Shown here: piece after piece, positions 8,344 to 15,071 of the stretch
How positions within the stretch are numbered: the first letter of the stretch is position 1
Layout: each line of letters begins with the position of its first letter
Assembly: GCA_052389435.1 (NCBI GenBank)
Contig: JBQTIB010000074.1
Coordinates: forward strand, 6,451-70,450
DNA: 64,000 bases
Origin: JBQTKD01 sp052389435
GTDB lineage: Bacteria > Actinomycetota > Actinomycetes > Sporichthyales > Sporichthyaceae
Direction of reading: 5' to 3'
Position numbers and translations under genes: made by a program
Notes under the pieces: generated by a model
What the model saw: the letters and a program-made list of their open reading frames with translations, nothing else
The model's database searches: none
Told to the model about the DNA's origin: nothing

Positions 8344-10074
8344 ATGGGCAACGCGCGGAGCGTGCTGCACGGCGACGTGCTCGAGCAGCTGCGCCTCGCC
8401 GAGCTGCTCGGCCCGGGGTCGACGGCGGAGGCGAGCCGCAGCTCGACCCCGACCGAGCCCTCGCGGCCCGACGTGCTCGCGGCGCGCCTGGTCGAGGCGG
8501 TGCAGAACGGCACGCCGCTGCGCGAGGTGGCGGGCAAGCTGGGCCGCCTGGCGGCCCTGTCCGGAGACCGCGACGGGGCCCTGCGCCTTGCGGACCTGAC
8601 CCTCGCGGACGACTCGGCTCCCGACCGGGACATCGCCGTCACCGTCGCCGCCGCCGTGCTGGCCGGGCGTGGCCTGCTCAGCCGGTCCGCCGCGCTGCAC
8701 CGGTGGTACGCCGGGCGCGACGGCGCCGCGACGCCCGCCGCGGTTCCGGCCCTGCTCGGCACCGGCGACCTCGCCGGAGCTCGCACGGCCTTCGCCGGTT
8801 CCGGTGGCGCGCTGCCGACGTGCGAGAGCGCGACGCAGGCCCTCATCGCCGAGGGGCTGCTGGAGAGCGTGCAGGGTGCGCCGAGCGCGGCGCTGTCGAT
8901 GCTCGCCCGCGCCGCCCGCCTCCTGGAGCCGATGGGCCGCAGCGTGCTGCTGGCCGACTCCCCCGCCGCGCTCACCGCGGTGGTCGCCCTGAACTGCGCC
9001 GAGTTCGACGTCGCCGACTCCGTCTTGACCGGAGCCGCGCGGGCCGAGGTCGGCGGACCCTTCACCTCCGACCGGCACCGGGTCCTGCGAGCCTGGACCG
9101 CCATGCAGCGTGGGGATCTGACGCGGGCTCGGGATCTCGCGGCGGCGCCGTCGGGTGTGGCCCTGGAGCCGCGCGAAGAGCTGATGGCGGCGGCGATCGA
9201 GGTCGGGATCGCCCGACGCGACGGCGACCTCGGCGCGCTGCTGCCCGCGTGGCAGCGGGCGCGGCAGGCCATCGTGCGGCACCCCGTCGACCTGTTCTCC
9301 CTGCATCCGCTCGGCGAGCTCGCGGTGGCCGCGGCCCGGCTGGAGGAGGAGCGTTGGATCGCTCCGCACCTGGCCGAGGCGTGGGCGATCCTGGCCGCGC
9401 TGGGCCGGCCGGCGCTGTGGTCGACGCCGCTGCACTGGTACGCGGTGCAGGCCGCGGTGATGTCCGCGCGACCGTCCGACGCCGAGCCGCACGTGACCGC
9501 GCTGGAGTCCGCGTCCGCCGCGAATCCGCAGGCCGGAGTGTTGGCCGACGCGGCTCGGTGTTGGTTGGCGCTGCTCGACGGGCGGGTCGACGCAGCCGCG
9601 GTCCAGCGGGCGGCGAGGGCGCTGCACAACATCGGGCACGCCTGGGACGCCTCCCGGCTGGCCGGGCAGGCCGCGGTGCGCGCGTCGGACCGATCCGACA
9701 TGGCGATCCTGCTCAGCTGCGCACGAAGCCTCCGACCCAACGCGGCGCCCGTCTTCGACGAGCCCGCCGAGTCGACGTCGACTACCGCTGCGACCTCGCC
9801 CTCGGGCTCGCCCACGAGCGAGCGCGCTGCGGCGGTGGCCGGTCCCCGTCGGGCTCCGGACCCGCGCCAGAGCGAGGGCCTTGGCCTGTCCGAGCGCGAG
9901 CGCGACGTCGCGCGACTGCTCGTCGACGGACTGACCTACAAGGAGATCGGGGCGACCCTGTTCATCTCCGCCAAGACCGTCGAGCACCACATCGCCCGCA
10001 TCCGCCACCGCATCGGCGCGGCCACGCGAGGCGAACTCTTCTCCCGCCTCCGCGCGGAGCTCGCGGCGGGCTAG
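8344..10074 (+). CDS. LuxR-family transcriptional regulator (candidate regulator of the ini-like locus)
   Basis: The 576-residue protein has a C-terminal GerE/LuxR helix-turn-helix, LSERERDVARLLVDGLTYKE then IGATLFISAKTVEHHIARIR, in its last 60 residues. About 450 upstream residues are rich in alanine and leucine helices that look TPR-like, as in MalT/LAL-type sensors. There is no Walker A motif, so the ATPase domain of large LAL regulators (and of mycobacterial IniR) is absent. ATG 8344 is chosen for its GGGGGGAGA ribosome site; a GTG at 8296 is in frame but less supported. It converges on the dynamin genes across a palindrome array. Control of the neighbouring dynamin/IniB/Hsp70 genes is inferred from position only. 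Confidence 0.8.
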   Translation: MGNARSVLHGDVLEQLRLAELLGPGSTAEASRSSTPTEPSRPDVLAARLVEAVQNGTPLREVAGKLGRLAALSGDRDGALRLADLTLADDSAPDRDIAVTVAAAVLAGRGLLSRSAALHRWYAGRDGAATPAAVPALLGTGDLAGARTAFAGSGGALPTCESATQALIAEGLLESVQGAPSAALSMLARAARLLEPMGRSVLLADSPAALTAVVALNCAEFDVADSVLTGAARAEVGGPFTSDRHRVLRAWTAMQRGDLTRARDLAAAPSGVALEPREELMAAAIEVGIARRDGDLGALLPAWQRARQAIVRHPVDLFSLHPLGELAVAAARLEEERWIAPHLAEAWAILAALGRPALWSTPLHWYAVQAAVMSARPSDAEPHVTALESASAANPQAGVLADAARCWLALLDGRVDAAAVQRAARALHNIGHAWDASRLAGQAAVRASDRSDMAILLSCARSLRPNAAPVFDEPAESTSTTAATSPSGSPTSERAAAVAGPRRAPDPRQSEGLGLSERERDVARLLVDGLTYKEIGATLFISAKTVEHHIARIRHRIGAATRGELFSRLRAELAAG

Positions 10075-10082
10075 AACGTCAG

Positions 10083-10233
10083 ATGGCTCTGGAGGCTGTC
10101 AGCCGCCACAGTCACGCGAACCGGAAATTTCGCGCGCGGACATGACTGTGGAGGCTGTCAGCCGCCACAGTCATCCACGCCGAGAATCTCGCGACTACGA
10201 ATGACTGTGGGAGCTGACAGCCTCCACGGTCAC
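10083..10233. repeat. Array of three 33-bp palindromes with 59-bp period
   Basis: Copies lie at 10083-10115, 10142-10174 and 10201-10233, starting exactly 59 bp apart. The middle copy reads ATGACTGTGGAGGCTG, T, CAGCCGCCACAGTCAT and pairs in 15 of 16 positions around its central T. Copies 1 and 2 share one orientation; copy 3 matches their reverse complement better. The two 26-bp spacers are themselves only loosely alike. The array fills the convergent gap between the LuxR gene and the iniC-like gene, so hairpins here could end transcription from both sides, although no T-run follows them. It resembles REP-type elements more than a CRISPR. Confidence 0.85.
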
Positions 10234-10297
10234 GGCGGTCGGACGTCCGCGCGAAATCGGTTGTGGCGGAGGGCGTCGCTCCAGAGATCGGCCGTCC

Positions 10298-11812
10298 TCA
10301 GACCTCGGGCAGGGTGGCCAGCAGGCCCTCGCAGGTGCGGGCGACGACACGCGCCGCGTCCGCGACCACTCGCACCGAGACGGGGTTGTCGGCTCGGCGG
10401 CGCCATCTCGTCAGGACGTCCGTCGCCACCGCTCGCTGGGCCGCGGCCGGCGCGTCGGAGTCCAGGCCCAGCCGGTCCAGGGTGCTCTGGCCGTTGCCGC
10501 CGAGGATGCGCTCCGCCTCGGCGCAGGCGTCCGGGGCCAGCGGGACGCCGCCGCCGCGCAGGCGCCCGAGCAGGCCGAGCTCGACGAACTCGTGGGCCCC
10601 GGCGGTGATGCGCTCGATCTCGCCGAGCAGGGCCGCAGAGCCCTCGGTGGGCAGTTCGCGCGCGATCTGTTCGACGACGGCCAGCGCGGAGCGGGCCTTC
10701 AGCAGACCGGCGCGCTCGGTGAACAGCGCGCCGAGGGTTTTCGTCAGCTCGTGCAGACCGCTGCGTCGCACGAGTTCGGTCGCAAGCGAGGGAGCGTCGG
10801 CGCAGCCCTGCCGGATCAGCGGCAGCGCGATCCGCACGCCGAACAGGCCGAGGCGCGCCAGCAGCGCGGAGCGCACTTGCGCCGAGGGAATTCCCGTCAT
10901 GTGCGGCGGGAACGGCCCGACGAAGCGATCCGCGGACAGCAGCATCGAATCGACGAGCGTCCGGTCGCCATTGGCCAGCTGCTCCAGGGCCGCGAATTCG
11001 TCCTGACGCAGCGTCTGACCGGTCTCGGCGAGCAGACCCGCAATGGGAAGCACGGTCTGACACAGGGCTCGGACGGTGTCGTCGGCCCGTAGCCGGCGGG
11101 CGATCTGGTTGGCCGAGGTCAAGGCGTCGACGCGGCCGGCGCCGATCTCGTCGGCCCGAGACAGCACGGCGATCGTGTTGACCGGCGAGGAGCCGGAACC
11201 CGAGGTGGCGTGAAAGGACTGCAGGAAGGAGACGTCGTCTGCGTGCACGTGACGCATCAGGTACAGCACCGCGTCGGCGGAGCCCGGGTCGCCCGGCGGG
11301 GTGAGCGAGCCGCGATCGGCGAAGAAGGCCTCGGTGCGAGCGGACAGTTCGGCGCGCGCGGACGCGATGCCGGGGGTGTCGATGAGCGTGCTCGAGGCCA
11401 GTTCGCCCGAGGGCCAGTCGACGACGATCCGCTCGATCTCCTCGGCCGGAATGCCGTCGAGGTCGAATTCGAGGCGCCCGTCGGTCCGCCGAATCGGCAC
11501 CTCCCAGCCGGGACCGGCCACGGGGTGGACGAGGATGCGCGGCATCGCGGCGTCCCGGTACCAGGTGACGATGCGAGTGCACTCCCCCGCGTCTGTCGGC
11601 GCGATCATCTCCCCGACGAGCGCGTTGAGCAGAGTCGACTTGCCCGCCTTGACCTTGCCGGCGATCGCCACGCGGATGGGGCCGTGCAGTCGATCGGCGG
11701 CCATGTCCAGGCGCGCCTGCACGTAGGGGTGGTCGCGGTAGAGGTCCGCGGCTCGGCGCAGCAGGCCGTCGACCTCGGCGGCGAGGTCGGGGCGGGTGAT
11801 CGTGGTGGTCAT
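10298..11812 (-). CDS. iniC: Dynamin-like GTPase, IniC-type
   Basis: The 504-residue protein starts MTTTITRPDLAAEVDGLLRR. It has a P-loop GKVKAGKS at residues 52-59, a switch-I region with CTRIVTWYRD and a G3 DTPG within STLIDTPGIASA. The combination 'KVKAGKSTLLNALVGE...APTDAGECTRIVTWY' closely matches mycobacterial IniC and other bacterial dynamin family members. Such proteins act at the cytoplasmic membrane, and IniA/IniC of mycobacteria are induced by cell-wall inhibitors. The ATG overlaps the stop of the IniA-type gene by 4 bp, so the pair is coupled and probably works as a heteromeric dynamin, as is usual for bacterial pairs. No obvious transmembrane helix is seen. Confidence 0.88.
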   Translation of the reverse strand: MTTTITRPDLAAEVDGLLRRAADLYRDHPYVQARLDMAADRLHGPIRVAIAGKVKAGKSTLLNALVGEMIAPTDAGECTRIVTWYRDAAMPRILVHPVAGPGWEVPIRRTDGRLEFDLDGIPAEEIERIVVDWPSGELASSTLIDTPGIASARAELSARTEAFFADRGSLTPPGDPGSADAVLYLMRHVHADDVSFLQSFHATSGSGSSPVNTIAVLSRADEIGAGRVDALTSANQIARRLRADDTVRALCQTVLPIAGLLAETGQTLRQDEFAALEQLANGDRTLVDSMLLSADRFVGPFPPHMTGIPSAQVRSALLARLGLFGVRIALPLIRQGCADAPSLATELVRRSGLHELTKTLGALFTERAGLLKARSALAVVEQIARELPTEGSAALLGEIERITAGAHEFVELGLLGRLRGGGVPLAPDACAEAERILGGNGQSTLDRLGLDSDAPAAAQRAVATDVLTRWRRRADNPVSVRVVADAARVVARTCEGLLATLPEV

Positions 11813-13668
11813 CGGGTCGCCTTCGCCAGAGAGGTCTTCGCGACGGGACGCAGGTCCATCGCCGATCGCTGAACCGCGGCGATCGCGCGCGCGTGCTCGC
11901 GCAGCTTCGCCACCCGAGCGTCGCGCCCGGAGGAGTCGGCCCGCGCGGCGTCCTCGGCGACGCGCACCTGCTCCCGCAGCGAAGTCTCGACTTCGGTGGC
12001 AAGCGCGGTGAAGTGGTCGCGGAGTTGGCGGCTCACGTCGCGCAGGAGGTCGCGGGAATCCTTGCCGACGTGGAAGACGACGTCGTCCGCGTAGCGACGC
12101 ACGGCATTCTTCGCCTCGGTCTGACGACGACTCAGATGGCGCTTCTTCTCGTCGCGCACGCTGCGCTGGCCGAGCAGCAGGCCGGCGCCGACGGAGAACG
12201 GGTTGAGCAGGGCCATGCCGGCGACGGTGGAGAACATGCCGAACATCAGCGCGCCGACGTAGCCGCCGCGGATCGCGGTGAGCGCCTGCTCGCCGAGGCT
12301 CGGGTCCTCCTCGCCGCCGAGCACGATCGGGCGCAGGTCCGCCAGCGTCGGCGAGGAGGGAGCCAGCCGCAGCGAGGGCAGGTCGAGCCGGCCCTCTTCC
12401 GCGAAGTGGGCTGCGACCTGTTCGGCGAGCCATCGCGATCGCTCGTGCGCCCACACGAAGTTGGCCGACGTCGCCGCCGCGACCTGCTCTGCCATCCAGG
12501 GCGCGAACTCGACCCAGACCACCGCCGGGTCCCCGAGAAGCTCGATTTCCTCCTCGGCGTTGCGGACGATTTCGCGCATTCGATCGCGCAGGTCGTACTC
12601 GATGTCGCCGGACAGGTCCGCGACTCCGTCGGTCAGCGTCTGGGACCAGCGGGCGGACCGGTCGCGCAGGGCGGCCATCCGCGCCTTGGCCTCGTTCAGT
12701 TCGCCGACGAGCTTGGAGACGGAGGCCGGATTCTCGGCGGCGGCGAGTTCGGTGGCAACCGTCGTCGCCAACTGCTCGGTCACCCCCAGCACGGAGTTCG
12801 CGACGGCCCGGCAGGACACGGCCTCGGCGTCGTAGACGATGTCGTTGAGGTGCTCGGCAAGCGCCGGGAAGCCGGACTCGACGTTCAGGCCGTTGTCGTT
12901 GCGCTCGAGCGCCAACCAGCGCAGCACCGAGGAGACGGGGAGCGTCTTCGCCTCGATCCCGGCGGCGAGCAGGTGGCCCTGGTTCAGTTCCTGGATGCGG
13001 CGCCACTCCGGGTAGAGGTCGACCTTGGTGAGCACGCACGCGAGGTTGGGGCACAGCTTCACCGCGTGGGCGAGGAACTCCAACTCGGCGGCGGTGAACT
13101 CCTGCGCGGCGTCGGAGACCAGCAGCACGGCGTCCGCGCCGGCGAGCGCGGCGAGGGTGGTCGTGGCCCGGATCGAGCCGAGTCCACCGACCCCGGGGGT
13201 GTCCACGAGTTCCAGCCCCTGGGCCAGGAGCTTGGCCGGGATCCCGACCTCGACCAGCGCCAGGCCCTCGCGGTTGCCCGGATTCCCGGCTTCGGCGACG
13301 TGCCCGGCCAGCGCCTCCATCGACACCTCGCGGCGCTCGACGGTCGGCGGGGCGGGCTCGCCGTCGGGCCCACGCTCCCCCGACACTTCGCGGACCAGGC
13401 TCACCGTGGGCTGCTCGGCCCACCGGACGGCGGTGGGAACCGAGGTTGCGATGTCGTCGTCGACGGGACACACCTGGGCCCGAACCAGCGCGTTGACCAA
13501 CTGACTCTTGCCCTGCTTGAACTCCCCGATCACCAGCACGCGGACGCGGTCGTCGGTGAAGCGGTCCCGGGTGCGGCCCAGGCGGGCCACCAGGTCGTCA
13601 CGGCCGTGGTGCTGGGCGAGCGCGAGCGCCGCGTCGACCGTTTCGACCAGTTCCTCGGGTGCCGACAC
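11809..13668 (-). CDS. iniA: Dynamin-like GTPase, IniA-type, with membrane hairpin
   Basis: The start GTG 13668 gives 619 residues and has a CAGGAGA ribosome site at the right distance; an earlier in-frame start at 13791 would add a tail through apparent promoter DNA. The P-loop GEFKQGKS is at residues 48-55, followed by DDIATSVPT (switch I) and LVDTPGVGG (G3). A hydrophobic pair, YVGALMFGMFSTVAGMALLN then PFSVGAGLLLG, spans about residues 470-500 and is the likely membrane-inserting paddle, as in IniA. Basic helices follow to the C-terminus. Its role is presumed to be membrane remodelling or repair under envelope stress. A pair of direct repeats lies about 64-98 bp upstream of the start. Confidence 0.88.
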   Translation of the reverse strand: MSAPEELVETVDAALALAQHHGRDDLVARLGRTRDRFTDDRVRVLVIGEFKQGKSQLVNALVRAQVCPVDDDIATSVPTAVRWAEQPTVSLVREVSGERGPDGEPAPPTVERREVSMEALAGHVAEAGNPGNREGLALVEVGIPAKLLAQGLELVDTPGVGGLGSIRATTTLAALAGADAVLLVSDAAQEFTAAELEFLAHAVKLCPNLACVLTKVDLYPEWRRIQELNQGHLLAAGIEAKTLPVSSVLRWLALERNDNGLNVESGFPALAEHLNDIVYDAEAVSCRAVANSVLGVTEQLATTVATELAAAENPASVSKLVGELNEAKARMAALRDRSARWSQTLTDGVADLSGDIEYDLRDRMREIVRNAEEEIELLGDPAVVWVEFAPWMAEQVAAATSANFVWAHERSRWLAEQVAAHFAEEGRLDLPSLRLAPSSPTLADLRPIVLGGEEDPSLGEQALTAIRGGYVGALMFGMFSTVAGMALLNPFSVGAGLLLGQRSVRDEKKRHLSRRQTEAKNAVRRYADDVVFHVGKDSRDLLRDVSRQLRDHFTALATEVETSLREQVRVAEDAARADSSGRDARVAKLREHARAIAAVQRSAMDLRPVAKTSLAKATR

Positions 13669-13731
13669 TCGCGTCTCCTGCCTGTATGCCGGATGCCGGA
13701 GCCACGACACGGCACTCCAGTCGACCCCTAG

Positions 13732-13766
13732 TTCACAGGACAACACTCTGTTCACACTGACAACAC
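13732..13766. promoter_or_regulatory. Direct-repeat pair upstream of the iniA-like gene, candidate operator
   Basis: On the plus strand TTCACAGGACAACAC (13732-13746) and TTCACACTGACAACAC (13751-13766) are near-identical and spaced 19 bp start to start, about two helical turns. They lie upstream of the leftward iniA-iniC pair and downstream of the terminator that follows iniB, exactly where a promoter for iniAC is expected. Two-turn spacing suits a dimeric activator such as a LuxR-type protein. Binding is inferred, not shown. Confidence 0.45.
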
Positions 13767-13789
13767 GCGGCAGGCCGCCCGCCGAACGC

Positions 13790-13839
13790 AAAAAAGGACC
13801 AGCCCCATCCCGACTGGCGTATCGAGATGGGGCCGGTCC
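13790..13839 (-). terminator. Rho-independent terminator after the IniB-type gene
   Basis: A 14-bp stem, GGACCAGCCCCATC (13796-13809) with GATGGGGCCGGTCC (13826-13839), has one G-U type mismatch and a 16-nt loop. It is followed on the minus strand by a run of six T (A6 on the plus strand at 13790-13795). It lies between iniB and iniA, so iniB transcription should stop, or be attenuated, before the dynamin genes. The rest of the 302-bp gap 13669-13970 holds the direct repeats described separately and no coding sequence that I can support. Confidence 0.88.
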
Positions 13840-13970
13840 AGTTTCACCCCGACCTTCGCGCAGGCGTCTAGTGCGCGACCCGCGGGCAGGCGGGCGTCGA
13901 GGTGTCCCCCTCGTCGCGATGCCCCCTCAGTTCCCCCTGGGGCACGCGACCGGAGTCGCCTGTGGGTTGG

Positions 13971-14828
13971 CTACAGCAGACCGTTCTGCAGGACGTTCTG
14001 CAGGTCGAGGTCGTGGATGCCCTCGGTGAGGACGTCGGTCAGGAACGGGCTGTCGTTCAGCACGTTGTTGGCGAGCTCGTTGAGGCTGCCGTTGAGGATG
14101 TCGTTGATGTTCGCGACGTTGAGGACGTTGACGTTGCCGACGTCGACGACGTCCTTCGCACCGATGAGGCCACCGACGTGGTCGATGTCGCCACCTGCGA
14201 CGCCCTGGCCGAAGACCGCGCCGCCCTGCTCGAAGTTGAAGTCGCGTCCGGCGTTGCGGTCGCCCTGGATCTCGTTGCCGTTGCGGTCGGCCGAGTTGTC
14301 GTTCTGGTTGACCGACTGGTCGTTGCCGTTGCCGAGGACGTTCTCCCGCCCACCGAGGGAGTACTGGTCGTTGCCGACCGTGGAGCCGCCCTGGTCCGCC
14401 GAGGACGACTGGACGCCGCTGGCCGGGCCGGTGACCTCGTCGTTGTCCTGGACGTCGTCGTCGCTGTAGCGGTTGTAGGAGTCGTCGGCGTACTTCTGGT
14501 AGCTGTCCTCGATCTCGGTTTCCTTGCGCGGGCCGCCGCCGTGGCTGACGTAGGAGCGGTCCGAGTCGGCGATCTTGTGGTTCTCGACGATCTCGCGGAT
14601 CTGCTCGGCCGGCTCCTTCGCGGAGGAGGTGTCGGCCTGCTCGTAGGGCTTGACCTGCTTCACGGACGGGTTGTCCAGCAGGAACGGGCGTGCGTCGCGG
14701 ATGTCGGAGCCGCAGATCGAGCTCATGCCCGCGGCGGACATGGCCGCCTTCGGGTCCTGGGCGAAGGCCTCGCGGGCCTCGGTGTCCTTGAGCAGGGTCA
14801 CGATCCAGTCGAGCAGGGAGGTCGCCAT
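13971..14828 (-). CDS. iniB: IniB N-terminal-domain protein with Asn/Asp-rich tail
   Basis: The 285-residue protein begins MATSLLDWIVTLLKDTEARE and continues through AFAQDPKAAMSAAG, the IniB N-terminal domain seen in actinobacterial iniBAC loci. The middle (about residues 60-150) is acidic and polar. Residues about 150-285 are very rich in Asn, Asp and Gly with a repetitive hydrophobic/Asn pattern (NVNVLNVANINDILNGSLN), suggesting a beta-solenoid-like or low-complexity tail. No signal peptide or membrane helix is visible. IniB function is unknown even in Mycobacterium. The gene is divergent from hsp70 and followed by a strong terminator, unlike the contiguous iniBAC operon of mycobacteria. 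Confidence 0.85.
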   Translation of the reverse strand: MATSLLDWIVTLLKDTEAREAFAQDPKAAMSAAGMSSICGSDIRDARPFLLDNPSVKQVKPYEQADTSSAKEPAEQIREIVENHKIADSDRSYVSHGGGPRKETEIEDSYQKYADDSYNRYSDDDVQDNDEVTGPASGVQSSSADQGGSTVGNDQYSLGGRENVLGNGNDQSVNQNDNSADRNGNEIQGDRNAGRDFNFEQGGAVFGQGVAGGDIDHVGGLIGAKDVVDVGNVNVLNVANINDILNGSLNELANNVLNDSPFLTDVLTEGIHDLDLQNVLQNGLL

Positions 14829-14915
14829 TGCCGTCCACCTTCGGTTGTTGTGAGTCTGTCCGGCTCCGGTTGGTCCGGACCGCTGAGACGAAGTTAGAAG
14901 CGGGGCGGGGGGCCG

Positions 14916-14963
14916 CGAATCGGGGAAAAGCCCCCATCCCCGGGGGATCGCTAGGGGGATTCG
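14916..14963. promoter_or_regulatory. Imperfect palindrome in the divergent iniB/hsp70 promoter region
   Basis: CGAATC at 14916-14921 and GATTCG at 14958-14963 enclose a C/G-rich core with the perfect palindrome ATCCCCGGGGGAT. The element sits midway in the 243-bp gap between two divergent starts (14828 leftward, 15072 rightward), where a shared regulator would bind. No -10/-35 pair could be named with confidence. Confidence 0.35.
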
Positions 14964-15071
14964 TCCGGTCTGACCCATGAAGTCCTGAAGGTTCCTTTTC
15001 CTGGGCAAGGGCGCGAACCAGTGATGCCCGAGTGTCTGATGTGACTGGTGCGAACAAAGGGGGCAGCTGGG

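Noticed and set aside
8107..10008. Long minus-strand open frames opposite the LuxR-type gene
   Set aside because: No recognisable motif and codon pattern mirrors the LuxR gene on the other strand.
10083..10233. CRISPR array (33-bp repeats, 26-bp spacers)
   Set aside because: Only three copies, one inverted, each a near-complete palindrome, with related spacers and no cas genes nearby.
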